A stretch of DNA of 64,000 bases from Nocardioides marinus (GTDB lineage Bacteria > Actinomycetota > Actinomycetes > Propionibacteriales > Nocardioidaceae). A program made the position numbers and the translations under genes. This document shows positions 28,040 to 37,288 of this stretch, one piece after another. How positions within the stretch are numbered: the first letter of the stretch is position 1; the number at the start of each line of letters is the position of its first letter. Location of the stretch: the NCBI RefSeq assembly GCF_013408145.1, contig NZ_JACBZI010000001.1, positions 2,184,001 through 2,248,000 of the forward strand. The letters run 5' to 3'. A model generated the notes under the pieces. That model saw nothing but the letters and a program-made list of their open reading frames with translations. It made no database searches and was not told the origin of the DNA.

Positions 28040-29725
28040 TCAGTCGGTGGAGATGCGCAGGAGACCGCGCAGGCTGCCGTCGGCCTCGATCCAGGACGAG
28101 GAGCCAAGCGCGGCCAGGGGCTCGAGGTTCTCCCGGATCTCGTCCATCTCGCCGCCGTCCTGCGGCGACCCGGTGCCGGGCAGCTCGCTGAAGCCCGCGG
28201 AGAACGCCTCCTCCAGGGCTTCCATGAAGCTGATCACCACGTCGGACACCACGTCGATGTCGGCGTAGGTGACGCTGATCAGACCGTCGTTGTCGGGGAC
28301 CACGTCACGGAAGCGCTCGCTGTCGCCGAGGCCGCCGCCCTCCGCGACCTCGTCACGCCACCCGGCGTCGGGACCGACGGCCACGGCGTCCTCGCCGGCG
28401 CTGACGCCCAGCAGGTCGGCGCCGGGGGCCTGGAACGGGCCGAGGAACGGGACGAGGGCGTCGGCCAGGGCCTGCACCGCCTGCGCGTCTCCGTCCATGA
28501 CCAGTGCGATCGGGACGGAGCCCAGGTCACCGCGGAACAGCACGTCGGCGTCCACGTCAGAGCCGACGGCCAGCGCGAGCGCGTCCCCCGTGGCCTCCTC
28601 GATGTCGTCGAGCCCGAGACCCACCGTCTCCTGGAGCGCACGCTCGACGTCGCCGGGCTCGAGACCCGCCGTCGGGTCGGACTCGATCAGCCCGGCGAAC
28701 CAGTCGGTCCAACCCTCCCCCAGGCCGTAGGCGTAGACCAGCGCGGTGTCCTCGGGCAGTGCCTCGGTGAGCGCACCGGCGTCACCGTCGAGCGCGGTGA
28801 GCAGCTGGGACTCCCCCATCGACCCGGCCAGCTCGAGCTCCAGGCCGCCGTCGTCGAAGCGGACCTGCGCGATCCCGCCCTCGAACTCCTCGGCGGCCTC
28901 GACCACCTCGGCGGGAGGCTCGGACGGGGCGCCCAGGCCGGGGTCGAAGCCCATGACCTCGTCCCAGTGGTCGACCACCAGCGCGCCGGCCCCGGGCGCT
29001 GCGTAGAGCGTGACGAGCCCCGCGTCGAGCTCGCCGGTCCAGCGCTGGAAGTCCTCGTCGTCCGCGAGGGTCCCCTCGTCCTCGACCAGCTCCCGCGCGC
29101 GCTGCAGGTTCTCCTCCGTCTCGGCCACCAGCATCCAGTCGCCGTCCACCGCGTACGCCGTGGAGTCCCCCTCCCCGGCGCACTCGGTGACCGCGGCCAT
29201 GCCCTCCATCGCCGCGTCGCCGTCACGGACCTCCAGGGCGAACAGCGGCTGTGGCTCGTCGCCGAGCGCGACCGCCGCGAGCCCGATCCGGTCCCCGAGC
29301 CAGGACTCGAGGTCGTCGGTGTAGGACAGCCCTTCGCAGTCGGCCTCCTCCAGGAGGGCCTGCGCCAGCGTCTCCCGCAGGTCGACGTCGCCCAGGTCGC
29401 CGTCGAGCCCGAGCTCCTCGGCGACCCACGGGAACTTCTCCAGCGTGCGGAGCGCCTCGAGCTTCTGGCTGCCACTGGGGTCGAGCGTCAGGCCGACGTA
29501 CCCCACCGCCGAGGCGGGGAACGCCTCGGCGGCCTGGGCGCCGTCGTCGAGGAACCACCAGGCACCGAACGCAGCACCGCCGACAGCGGCCAGGCCCAGC
29601 CCCGCCAGGACGGGGACGAGCACCCTGCGACGGCGGCCCGAGGACTCCCGGTCCAGCGGCCGCCCCCCGCCCTGCTCGAGGAACTCCGGCTGCACGCCGT
29701 CCTGCGGGTCGGGGGTCTGGCTCAT
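28040..29725 (-). CDS. DUF3352 membrane-anchored extracytoplasmic protein
   Basis: 561 residues. A cytoplasmic tail with a basic cluster (SGRRRRVLVPV), one membrane helix at about 35-55, then a large acidic extracytoplasmic region matching DUF3352, seen as repeated lobes (AAEAFPASAVGYVGLTLDPS, and VYAYGLGEGW further on). It is rich in Asp/Glu/Ala and poor in Lys. No catalytic motif is recognised. ATG at 29725; the neighbouring membrane-protein gene lies 7 nt upstream and is probably co-transcribed. Confidence 0.85.
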   Translation of the reverse strand: MSQTPDPQDGVQPEFLEQGGGRPLDRESSGRRRRVLVPVLAGLGLAAVGGAAFGAWWFLDDGAQAAEAFPASAVGYVGLTLDPSGSQKLEALRTLEKFPWVAEELGLDGDLGDVDLRETLAQALLEEADCEGLSYTDDLESWLGDRIGLAAVALGDEPQPLFALEVRDGDAAMEGMAAVTECAGEGDSTAYAVDGDWMLVAETEENLQRARELVEDEGTLADDEDFQRWTGELDAGLVTLYAAPGAGALVVDHWDEVMGFDPGLGAPSEPPAEVVEAAEEFEGGIAQVRFDDGGLELELAGSMGESQLLTALDGDAGALTEALPEDTALVYAYGLGEGWTDWFAGLIESDPTAGLEPGDVERALQETVGLGLDDIEEATGDALALAVGSDVDADVLFRGDLGSVPIALVMDGDAQAVQALADALVPFLGPFQAPGADLLGVSAGEDAVAVGPDAGWRDEVAEGGGLGDSERFRDVVPDNDGLISVTYADIDVVSDVVISFMEALEEAFSAGFSELPGTGSPQDGGEMDEIRENLEPLAALGSSSWIEADGSLRGLLRISTD

Positions 29726-29732
29726 GGGGGAA

Positions 29733-30305
29733 CTACTCCCGGTGTCGCCCAGGGATGAGGAGGAAGACCGTGCACAGCGCCAGCAGCGAGGCGAACGGCC
29801 AGGCGAGCAGGGCCCCTGGAGATCCCAGCTCGAGGTTGTCGGGCAGCACGGTACCCCGATCGGCCGCCAGGGCGAGGACCTGGGGATCGGGCGGTCCCAG
29901 CCGGGTGCCCACCTGCCACATCACCACCGCGGCCACCACGGAGCCGACCGCGACCGTGCCGAGCACCAGCAGCTCGTCGCGCCGCGACAGCAGCGCCGTG
30001 AGGCCTCCGAGGACGGCGCCGGCCGCCAGGGCCATCACCACGAACAGGCCGGTCCCCGAGAACTGGTTGCGCAGCCCCTCCAGGTCGTAGCGGAAGTCAC
30101 CGTCGACGACGAACCACTCGTGGCGCACGACCGTGCCCTGGCTGGGTTGCCACAGGTGCTCCCACCACACGCCCAGCCCCGCGCCGGTCAGCGCGAACAG
30201 CACGACCACGAGCACGGCGCGCACCCAGGCCCGACGGGTCTCCCTCGTGGGCGGCACGGTCGTCACCCGGATCGGGGCGGAGTGGTCGGTCAGCTGGTGA
30301 GACAT
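29733..30305 (-). CDS. Four-helix membrane protein of unknown function
   Basis: 190 residues with hydrophobic segments at about 28-47, 84-107, 114-134 and 166-186, and an extracytoplasmic loop of about 35 residues rich in aromatic and acidic residues after helix 1 (HEWFVVDGDFRYDLEGL). It resembles actinobacterial membrane families such as DUF2567, but I am not certain. Its ATG start overlaps the dnaE stop by 16 nt, so it is coupled to dnaE. Confidence 0.75.
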   Translation of the reverse strand: MSHQLTDHSAPIRVTTVPPTRETRRAWVRAVLVVVLFALTGAGLGVWWEHLWQPSQGTVVRHEWFVVDGDFRYDLEGLRNQFSGTGLFVVMALAAGAVLGGLTALLSRRDELLVLGTVAVGSVVAAVVMWQVGTRLGPPDPQVLALAADRGTVLPDNLELGSPGALLAWPFASLLALCTVFLLIPGRHRE

Positions 30306-33300
30306 CCCGGCCCCAGCAGCTGCTTGAGGTCCGCGAACAGGGCCGGGGTGGGGGTCACCCGCAGCCGGTCGTCCAGCCTCATGACGAGGGTCTGCTCACG
30401 CTTCATCAGCCGCAACCGTACTTCGGTCATCCCAGGATGGGTGGCGAGCACGTCACGCAGCTGCTCGACGACCGGCCCCGTGCACCGGGTCGAGGGCAGC
30501 GAGATGACGACCGGTCCCGAGGGGCCGTCGGTGATGTCGGGGACCGAGACCTCCTGGCCGTGGATCTCGGGCTGGTCCTTGCTCTTGGACAGCCTGCCCT
30601 TGACGGTGAGGATGGCGTCCTCGACCAGCAGGGTGCTGGCCAGCTGGTAGGAGCTGGGGAACAGCAGCACGTCGATCGCGCCGTCGAGGTCCTCCAGGGT
30701 CACCATCGCCCAGGCGTCGCCGCGCTTGGTGATCTTGCGCTGCACCGAGGTCACCAGCCCGCTGATGCAGATCGGCGAGCCGTCGGTGCGCGACTCGTCG
30801 AGCATCAGCTCACCGATCGTGCAGTCGGTCCCCTGGGACAGCACGTGCTCCAGCCCGAGCAGCGGGTGGTCGGAGACGTAGAGACCGAGCATGTCGCGCT
30901 CGTGGCCCAGCAGGGTCATCTTGTCCCACTCGTCGATCTCGGGGATCGCCACGGTGACGCCGAAGGAACCGGAGTCCTCCTCGTCGAGCCCCCCGAACAG
31001 GGAGTCCTGGCCGATGGCCTCGTTGCGCTTGATGTCGACGTACTGGTCGACCGCGGTCTCGTGCACCGCGACCAGCGCCTTGCGGCGGTGCTTCATGTCG
31101 TCGAACGCCCCGGCCTTGATCAGCGACTCGATGACGCGCTTGTTGCACACGTGCGCGGGGACCTTGGAGAGGAAGTCGTTGAAGTCGGTGTAGCGACCCT
31201 TCTCCTCCCGGGCGGTGACGATGCCGTCGACGACGTTGCCACCGACGTTGCGCACCGCGGTCAGGCCGAAGCGGATGTCGGTGCCGACGGGGGTGAAGTC
31301 GGCTGCCGACTCGTTGACGTCGGGAGGCAGGACCTGGATCTTCATCCGGCGGCACTCGTTGAGGTAGATGGCCGACTTGTCCTTGTCGTCGCGCACCGAG
31401 GTGAGCAGCGCGGCCATGTACTCGGCCGGGTAGTTGGCCTTGAGGTAGGCGGTCCAGTAGGAGACCAGGCCGTACGCCGCGGAGTGGGCCTTGTTGAAGG
31501 CGTAGTCGGAGAAGGGCAGCAGGATGTCCCACAGCGTCTTGATCGCGGCCTCGGAGTAGCCGCGCTCCTTCATGCCGCCGGAGAAGCCCTCGAACTGCTT
31601 GTCCAGCTCGGCCTTCTTCTTCTTGCCCATCGCCCGGCGCAGGATGTCGGCCTGGCCCAGGCTGTAGCCCGCGAGCTTCTGCGCGATCGCCATGACCTGC
31701 TCCTGGTAGACGATGAGACCGTAGGTCTCCCCCAGGACGTCCTCGAGCGGCTCGGCCAGCTCGGGGTGGATCGGCTCGACCGGCTCGCGACCGGTCTTGC
31801 GGCGGGCGTACTTGTTGTGGGAGTCCGCACCCATCGGGCCCGGACGGTAGAGCGCGCCGACGGCGGAGATGTCCTCGAAGGTGTCGGGGCGCATCGAGCG
31901 CAGCAGCGCCCGCATCGGCCCGCCGTCGAGCTGGAAGACCCCGAGGGTGTCGCCGCGCTGGAGGAGGGCGTAGGTGGCGGGGTCGGTGAGCGGCAGCTCC
32001 TCGAGGACGACGTCCTCGCCGCGGTTGGCCTTGATGTTCTTCACGGCGTCGTCCATCACCGTGAGGTTGCGCAGCCCGAGGAAGTCCATCTTGATCAGGC
32101 CGAGGCCCTCACAGGTGGGGTAGTCGAACTGGGTGATCATCGCCCCGTCGGCGGGCCGCTTGAGCAGCGGGATCACGTCGATCAGCGGCTCGCTGGACAT
32201 GATCACGCCGGCGGCGTGCACGCCCCACTGGCGCTTGAGCCCCTCGATGCCGATGGCGGTGTCGACCACGCGCTTGACGTCGTTGTCGGCGTCGTAGAGC
32301 TGACGGAACTCCCCGCCCTCGCCGTACCGCTTGTGCTGGGGGTCGAAGATCTCCTGCAGCGGGACGTCCTTGCCCATCACCGCGGCCGGCATCGCCTTGG
32401 TGATGCGGTCGCCCATGGCGAAGGGGTAGCCGAGGATGCGCGAGGAGTCCTTGACGGCCTGCTTGGCCTTGATCGTGCCGTAGGTGACGATGTAGCTGAC
32501 CCGGTCGTCGCCGTACTTCTCGGTGACGTACTTGATGACCTCACCACGCCGACGCTCGTCGAAGTCGATGTCGAAGTCGGGCATCGAGACGCGGTCGGGG
32601 TTGAGGAACCGCTCGAAGATCAGGCCGTGCTCGAGCGGGTCGAGGTCGGTGATCCGCAGGGCGTAGGCGACCATCGAGCCCGCCCCGGAGCCACGGCCGG
32701 GACCGACGCGGATGCCGTGGTCCTTGGCCCAGTTGATGAAGTCGGCGACGACGAGGAAGTAGCCGGGGAACCCCATCTGCGTGATGACGCCGAGCTCGTA
32801 CTCGGCCTGCTTGCGCACGTGGTCCGGGACGCCATCGGGGTAGCGGTGCGAGAGGCCGGTCTCGACCTCCTTGACCAGCCAGGAGTCCTCGTTCTCCCCC
32901 GGCGGGCAGGGGAAGCGCGGCATGTACTTGCCGACGGCCTCGGTGAACTGGACGTCGCAGCGCTCGGCGATGAGCAGGGTGTTGTCGCAGGCCGCCGGGA
33001 AGTCGCGCCACAGCTCGCGCATCTCGGCGGCGGACTTGATGTAGTAGCCGTCGCCCTGGAACGCGAATCGCTGCCCGGGCCCGTCGCCGGCGGGGATGTC
33101 CATCGTCGAGCCGGAGTTGATGCACAGCAGGTGCTCCTGGCTGGCGGCGTCCTCGCGGTTGACGTAGTGGGAGTCGTTGGTCGCCAGCAGCGGGATCCGC
33201 AGGTCCTCGGCCAGCCGCAGCAGCCCGTCGCGGACCCGGCGCTCGATGTCGAGGCCGTGGTCCATCAGCTCCAGGAAGTAGTTCTCCTTGCCGAGGATGT

Positions 33301-33841
33301 CCTGGAAGTCGCCGGCGGCCTTGCGGGCGGCGTCGTAGTTGCCGTACCGCAGGTGGACCTGCACCTCGCCGGAGGGGCAGCCGGTGGTGCCGATGATGCC
33401 CTTGGAGTGCTGGGCGAGCAGCTCGCGGTCCATGCGGGGGTGCTTGAAGAACCCGTCGCGCCACGAGCCGGTCGAGAGCCGGAAGAGGTTGTGCATGCCC
33501 TCGGTCGACTCGCTGAGCAGCGTCATGTGCGTGTAGGCACCGCGGGCGGAGACGTCGTCGGGGCCGCCGTCGTAGAAGTTGACGCCCTTCTTCTCGAAGC
33601 GGCTGATGTTGGGGGTGAAGTAGGCCTCGATGCCGATGATCGGCTTGATCCCGGCCGCCTTGGCCTTGGCGTAGAACTCGTAGGCGCCGAACACGTTGCC
33701 GTGGTCGGTCATCGCGACCGCAGGCATGCCCAGGTCGGCAGCGCGCTGGGTGAGGTCTCCGAGACGGGCGGCGCCGTCGAGCATGGAGTACTCGGTGTGG
33801 ACGTGCAGGTGGACGAAGGAGTCCTGCGAGCCGGCGGGCAT
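30290..33841 (-). CDS. dnaE: DNA polymerase III alpha subunit (replicative, DnaE1)
   Basis: Replicative polymerase, 1183 residues. Domains: N-terminal PHP domain (SFVHLHVHTEYSMLDG, MTDHGNVFGAYEF), polymerase palm with the catalytic aspartates in PDFDIDFDERRR near residue 420, fingers, helix-hairpin-helix, and a C-terminal OB fold plus tail. The PHP metal-ligand residues look intact, as expected for actinobacterial DnaE1 with built-in proofreading. ATG at 33841. The 177-nt gap upstream holds no gene. The second alpha-type polymerase (dnaE2) is at the right edge. Confidence 0.97.
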   Translation of the reverse strand: MPAGSQDSFVHLHVHTEYSMLDGAARLGDLTQRAADLGMPAVAMTDHGNVFGAYEFYAKAKAAGIKPIIGIEAYFTPNISRFEKKGVNFYDGGPDDVSARGAYTHMTLLSESTEGMHNLFRLSTGSWRDGFFKHPRMDRELLAQHSKGIIGTTGCPSGEVQVHLRYGNYDAARKAAGDFQDILGKENYFLELMDHGLDIERRVRDGLLRLAEDLRIPLLATNDSHYVNREDAASQEHLLCINSGSTMDIPAGDGPGQRFAFQGDGYYIKSAAEMRELWRDFPAACDNTLLIAERCDVQFTEAVGKYMPRFPCPPGENEDSWLVKEVETGLSHRYPDGVPDHVRKQAEYELGVITQMGFPGYFLVVADFINWAKDHGIRVGPGRGSGAGSMVAYALRITDLDPLEHGLIFERFLNPDRVSMPDFDIDFDERRRGEVIKYVTEKYGDDRVSYIVTYGTIKAKQAVKDSSRILGYPFAMGDRITKAMPAAVMGKDVPLQEIFDPQHKRYGEGGEFRQLYDADNDVKRVVDTAIGIEGLKRQWGVHAAGVIMSSEPLIDVIPLLKRPADGAMITQFDYPTCEGLGLIKMDFLGLRNLTVMDDAVKNIKANRGEDVVLEELPLTDPATYALLQRGDTLGVFQLDGGPMRALLRSMRPDTFEDISAVGALYRPGPMGADSHNKYARRKTGREPVEPIHPELAEPLEDVLGETYGLIVYQEQVMAIAQKLAGYSLGQADILRRAMGKKKKAELDKQFEGFSGGMKERGYSEAAIKTLWDILLPFSDYAFNKAHSAAYGLVSYWTAYLKANYPAEYMAALLTSVRDDKDKSAIYLNECRRMKIQVLPPDVNESAADFTPVGTDIRFGLTAVRNVGGNVVDGIVTAREEKGRYTDFNDFLSKVPAHVCNKRVIESLIKAGAFDDMKHRRKALVAVHETAVDQYVDIKRNEAIGQDSLFGGLDEEDSGSFGVTVAIPEIDEWDKMTLLGHERDMLGLYVSDHPLLGLEHVLSQGTDCTIGELMLDESRTDGSPICISGLVTSVQRKITKRGDAWAMVTLEDLDGAIDVLLFPSSYQLASTLLVEDAILTVKGRLSKSKDQPEIHGQEVSVPDITDGPSGPVVISLPSTRCTGPVVEQLRDVLATHPGMTEVRLRLMKREQTLVMRLDDRLRVTPTPALFADLKQLLGPGCLTS

Positions 33842-34018
33842 GGGTCGCGCTGCATCCCTTCGGGGGTCGTCGGTGGGCAGGGTGAGTCGGCCGAGCCTGA
33901 GCCCGACGCCGATCCCGGGGAAGGGGATCAGACTACGCGAGCCGACAGCCGCAGACTGCCAGGGCGCCCCGACAATCCGAGCCGGCGGAGTGCGGTGGGG
34001 GTCGGGCCCATGGGGCCC

Positions 34019-34756
34019 TCAGCGCGTGGCGGCATCGAGGGACTCCTCGATGACGACCCTGATGATGCGCTCGAGCCGGTCGACCCCCAGCGCCGGTGCG
34101 CGCGTGGCGAGGTGCTCGGCGACGGCGCGCTCGCGCGCTGGGTCGCGGTGCGTGCTGGTCTTCAGCGGCTGGATCGCGCGGGTCAGCGCCGCCCGCCGGG
34201 CCAGCAGGTCCCCGAGCTGGGCGTCGACGTCGTCGACGAGACCGCGCAGGAAGGTGACCGGGTCCTGCCCGGGCCAGGCGAGCCGGACGTCGGGCTCGCC
34301 TTCCTCGTTGCCGGAGCCGTCGGTGCGCTCGAGCTCGACCAGCCCGCGGTGCGCGTAGAAGTCACGGGCGGGTCGGTTGCCCTCGAAGACCCACAGGCAG
34401 AAGCCGCCGGGCTGACGTGCCATCACCAGGTCGAGCAACGCGCCGCCGACGCCCGCACCCTGGTGGGCGGGCTGGACGTAGAGGTCGTCGAGCCAGCCTG
34501 CGGTGGTGCGGGCGTAGCCGACGGGCGACCCCTCGACCTCGGCCACCCACGTCTCGGCACCGGGGGCGTCCTCGACGACGCGCTCACGCAGCCAGCGGCG
34601 TACGTCGTCGTCGGGGTGGACGGGGTCGGGCATGGGGGCCGCGCGCCGGGCCAGCACGTGGATGAGCGCCAGCGCGTCGGCGTCGTCAGGCTCGGCCGGA
34701 CGCAGGACCAGCTCGGACTCCGGGACGGGCACGGCGGCACCGCCCTCAGTGGGCAT
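34019..34756 (-). CDS. GNAT acetyltransferase fused to AroQ-type chorismate mutase domain
   Basis: 245 residues, two domains. Residues 15-150 are a GNAT fold with acetyl-CoA loop [15 protein letters not shown] at 94-108. Residues 171-245 match the three-helix AroQ chorismate mutase: [16 protein letters not shown]199, then D205-P-A-R208-E209, the D-x-x-R-E pattern of the E. coli enzyme, and VIEESL near the end. The position equivalent to E. coli Gln88 appears to be Ala, so mutase activity is uncertain. The ATG at 34756 has GAGG 9 nt upstream and overlaps the upstream pseudouridine synthase gene by 11 nt; a GTG one codon earlier is possible. Physiological role unknown. Confidence 0.82.
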   Translation of the reverse strand: MPTEGGAAVPVPESELVLRPAEPDDADALALIHVLARRAAPMPDPVHPDDDVRRWLRERVVEDAPGAETWVAEVEGSPVGYARTTAGWLDDLYVQPAHQGAGVGGALLDLVMARQPGGFCLWVFEGNRPARDFYAHRGLVELERTDGSGNEEGEPDVRLAWPGQDPVTFLRGLVDDVDAQLGDLLARRAALTRAIQPLKTSTHRDPARERAVAEHLATRAPALGVDRLERIIRVVIEESLDAATR

Positions 34757-35684
34757 CACGGATGACCTCGAGCGCGGCCGCGAGGTCGTCGGGGTAGGTG
34801 GACTCGTACTCCACCTCGTCGCCGGAGTCGGGGTGGGTGAAGCCGAGCTTCACCGCGTGCAGCCACTGGCGCTCGAGGCCGACCCGACGGGCCAGCTTCG
34901 GGTCCGCCCCGTAGGTGAGGTCCCCGACGCAGGGGTGCTTGAGCGCGCTCATGTGCACCCGGATCTGGTGGGTACGCCCGGTCTCGAGGTGGATCTCCAG
35001 CAGGCTCGCGAAGCGGTGCGCCTCGAGGGTCTCGTAGTGCGTCACCGAGGCACGTCCGTCGGCCATGACCGCGAACTTGTAGTCGTGCTTGGGGTGCCGC
35101 CCGATCGGGGCGTCGACCGTGCCCTGCAGAGGGTCGGGGTGGCCCTGCACCAGCGCGTGGTAGGTCTTGTCGACCGTGCGGTGGCGGAAGGCGTTCTTGA
35201 GCACCGAGTAGGCGTGCTCGGACTTGGCGATGACCATCACGCCGGAGGTGCCGACGTCGAGCCGCTGGACGATGCCCTGGCGCTCCGAGGCTCCGCTGGT
35301 GGCGATCCGGAAGCCGGCCCCCACCAGGTGGCCGACGACCGTCGGACCGTTCCAGCCCGGCGAGGGGTGGACGGCCACCCCCACCGGCTTGTCGATCACC
35401 ACGATCGACTCGTCGTCGTGGATGATCTTGATGCCCTCGACGATCTCCGGGACCACCTCGAGGGGGTCCACCGTGCTCGGGATCGTCACGTCGAGCACCG
35501 CGCCCGGCAGGACGCGGTCGCTCTTGCCGACGTCGTGGCCATCCAGTCGCACCAGGCCCTCGACGATGAGGTCGGCCGCCCGGGTGCGGGAGAGCCCGAA
35601 CATCCGGGCCATGGCGGCGTCGACACGCTCCCCGGCGAGGCCGTCGGGCACCGTCAGGGTGCGCTGCTCGGAGGCCTGGGTCAT
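34746..35684 (-). CDS. RluA-family 23S rRNA pseudouridine synthase (RluD-like)
   Basis: 312 residues: N-terminal S4 RNA-binding domain (about 14-60; [17 protein letters not shown]) and the RluA catalytic domain with [16 protein letters not shown], where the aspartate is catalytic (the usual HRLD is QRLD here). It converts uridines to pseudouridine in rRNA; RluD-type specificity is likely from its place after lspA but not proven. ATG overlaps the lspA stop as ATGA. Confidence 0.94.
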   Translation of the reverse strand: MTQASEQRTLTVPDGLAGERVDAAMARMFGLSRTRAADLIVEGLVRLDGHDVGKSDRVLPGAVLDVTIPSTVDPLEVVPEIVEGIKIIHDDESIVVIDKPVGVAVHPSPGWNGPTVVGHLVGAGFRIATSGASERQGIVQRLDVGTSGVMVIAKSEHAYSVLKNAFRHRTVDKTYHALVQGHPDPLQGTVDAPIGRHPKHDYKFAVMADGRASVTHYETLEAHRFASLLEIHLETGRTHQIRVHMSALKHPCVGDLTYGADPKLARRVGLERQWLHAVKLGFTHPDSGDEVEYESTYPDDLAAALEVIRDAH

Positions 35685-36187
35685 GCGTCGTCCTCCTCGG
35701 GGACCCGGGTGCCGTCGAGCCGCACGCCGCGGAACGCCTGGACCAGGATGATGCCCGCCGCCACGTTGATGCAGATGTCGGCGATGTTGAAGACCGGCCA
35801 GTTCGGCAGCATCAGGAAGTCGATCACGTGGCCGCGCAGGGGGCCCGGCTCACGCAGCACCCGGTCGGTCAGGTTGCCGGCCACCCCGGCCAGCAGCAGG
35901 CCCAGGCCCACGGCCCACACCAGGCTCCGCACCCGCAGGCTGAGGTAGAGCACGACCACGACCGCGACCACCGCCAGGCAGCTGAGCACCACGGTGTACT
36001 CGGTGCCGGTGCTGAACGCCGCCCCCGGGTTGCGGGTCAGGTGGAGGACCAGGAGGTCACCCACCAGCGGCACGTCGGGACGGCCGTCGAGGTGATGGAC
36101 CGCGAGCACCTTGGTGAGCATGTCGACGGCGTACAGGGTGAGCGCGACGAGCGCGAACACCCAGCGGGGTCGGACCGGGGACGTCAT
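35681..36187 (-). CDS. lspA: Lipoprotein signal peptidase
   Basis: 168 residues, four membrane helices. Removes signal peptides from lipoproteins after Lgt action. Aspartyl active site: GNLTDRV and FNIADICI, with the conserved RNPGAAFS segment. ATG at 36187 gives the usual short N-terminus; its GGAGG at 36202-36206 is 14 nt upstream and can pair with CCTCC next to it. An upstream ATG (36247) would add 20 non-conserved residues and overlap the zinc-finger gene. Confidence 0.93.
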   Translation of the reverse strand: MTSPVRPRWVFALVALTLYAVDMLTKVLAVHHLDGRPDVPLVGDLLVLHLTRNPGAAFSTGTEYTVVLSCLAVVAVVVVLYLSLRVRSLVWAVGLGLLLAGVAGNLTDRVLREPGPLRGHVIDFLMLPNWPVFNIADICINVAAGIILVQAFRGVRLDGTRVPEEDDA

Positions 36188-36192
36188 GGGGC

Positions 36193-36206
36193 GGAGGGGA
36201 TCCTCC
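36193..36206 (-). promoter_or_regulatory. Hairpin occluding the lspA Shine-Dalgarno sequence
   Basis: On the minus strand GGAGG, ATCC, CCTCC forms a 5-bp stem with a 4-nt loop; the first arm is the only good ribosome binding site before the lspA ATG. Confidence 0.4.
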
Positions 36207-36210
36207 GGGG

Positions 36211-37128
36211 CTATCGCCGCTCCTCGCGCTGCTTGCATGTCATGCACAGTGTGGCACGCGGGAAGGCCATCAGACGAAGCTTGCCGATGGGCTGGCCGCA
36301 GGACTCGCAGACGCCGTAGGACCCGTCCTCGATCCGGGCCAGGGCGCGGTCGATCTGGGCCAGCTTCTCCCGCTCGTTGTTGAGCACGCTCATCTCGTGG
36401 TCACGCTCGAAGGTCGTGGCCCCGAGGTCCGCCTGGTCCTGGCCGGCGCCGTCACCGGAGTCGCGCATGAGACCGGACAGCTCGTCCTCCTGCTCGGCCA
36501 CGATGCCCAGGCTGTGGGTGCGCTGCTCCTCGAGCTCGGTGAGCACCTCCGCCAGCTCGGCCGGGGTCCACGCGCCCTCGCCCTCCTTGACGACCAGGGT
36601 GTCGGCAGCGGCCTCCGGGGCAGGTGTCGGCTTCTTCACGGCAGCAGTCTTCTTGGTCGGGGCCTGCTTCGCAGGGGTTTTCGCGAGCGCGGTCTTCTTC
36701 GCGGGCGCGGTCTTCTTCGCCGGCGCAGTCTTCTTCGCCGGCGCAGTCTTCTTCGCCGGCGCAGTCTTCTTCGCCGGCGCAGTCTTCTTCGCCGGCGCAG
36801 TCTTCTTCGCCGGCGCAGTCTTCTTCGCCGGCGCAGTCTTCTTCGCCGGCGCAGTCTTCTTCGCCGGCGCAGTCTTCTTCGCCGGCGCGGCCTTCTTCGC
36901 CGGCGCAGTCTTCTTCGCCGGCGCGGCCTTCTTCGCCGGCGCGGCCTTCTTCGCCGGCGCAGTCTTCTTCGCCGGCGCGGCCTTCTTCGCCGGCGCGGCC
37001 TTCTTGGCGGGGGCTGCCTTCTTCGCGGGCTTGTCGGGCTCGGAGTCGGTCGCGCCACGGCGACGGATCACGCGCCGAGCGGCGGAGGCTGCGGTACCGG
37101 CCAGGGACTTGCGTGCGGCTCGAGCCAT
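36211..37128 (-). CDS. TraR/DksA zinc-finger protein with long PAKK(A/T)A repeat
   Basis: 305 residues. N-terminus basic; residues 34-147 are 19 tandem hexapeptides PAKK[A/T]A, like the tails of histone H1 and mycobacterial HU; a short linker; then a DksA-like coiled coil (about 200-270) and a C4 zinc finger (CESCGQPIGKL...CMTCK, two CxxC pairs 17 apart) at the end. DksA-type proteins act on RNA polymerase; the Lys-rich part should bind DNA or RNA nonspecifically. ATG at 37128 behind GGGGAG. A TAGCCT box near 37193-37198 and an 8-bp hairpin (37151-37171) lie in its leader. Confidence 0.9.
   Translation of the reverse strand: MARAARKSLAGTAASAARRVIRRRGATDSEPDKPAKKAAPAKKAAPAKKAAPAKKTAPAKKAAPAKKAAPAKKTAPAKKAAPAKKTAPAKKTAPAKKTAPAKKTAPAKKTAPAKKTAPAKKTAPAKKTAPAKKTAPAKKTAPAKKTALAKTPAKQAPTKKTAAVKKPTPAPEAAADTLVVKEGEGAWTPAELAEVLTELEEQRTHSLGIVAEQEDELSGLMRDSGDGAGQDQADLGATTFERDHEMSVLNNEREKLAQIDRALARIEDGSYGVCESCGQPIGKLRLMAFPRATLCMTCKQREERR
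36688..37029 (-). repeat. 18-nt coding tandem repeat (19 units)
   Basis: Nineteen head-to-tail 18-nt units (plus-strand unit about GCAGTCTTCTTCGCCGGC) encode PAKK[A/T]A. Eleven consecutive units encode PAKKTA and are almost identical in DNA, which suggests recent expansion by slippage. Confidence 0.95.
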
Positions 37129-37237
37129 GTGGCTCGACTCCCCTCGACAGGCCCGCCGTCGGCCGGCGGGCTCGATCAGATGATGGCCGGAGGCTAGTGG
37201 GTGCGGCCGAGGCACTCAATGCGCCTCGCCGAACGCG

Positions 37238-37270
37238 ACGAGGCCGGTTCCTGGAAGGAACCGGCCTCGT
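37238..37270 (-). terminator. Terminator hairpin after divIVA
   Basis: Perfect 14-bp stem (37238-37251 with 37257-37270) with a 5-nt loop, 18 nt past the divIVA stop. It ends the dcw run before the zinc-finger gene, where ileS often lies in relatives but is absent here. Confidence 0.85.
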
Positions 37271-37288
37271 GCGTGAGGAGAGGAGGAC

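Noticed and set aside
30437-34765. 1442-codon plus-strand frame opposite dnaE
   Set aside because: Composition shadow of dnaE and the GNAT fusion gene; no recognisable motif and no start signals.
36688-37029. Regularly spaced repeats resembling a CRISPR array
   Set aside because: Units are 18 nt, contiguous without spacers, and in frame with the zinc-finger gene.
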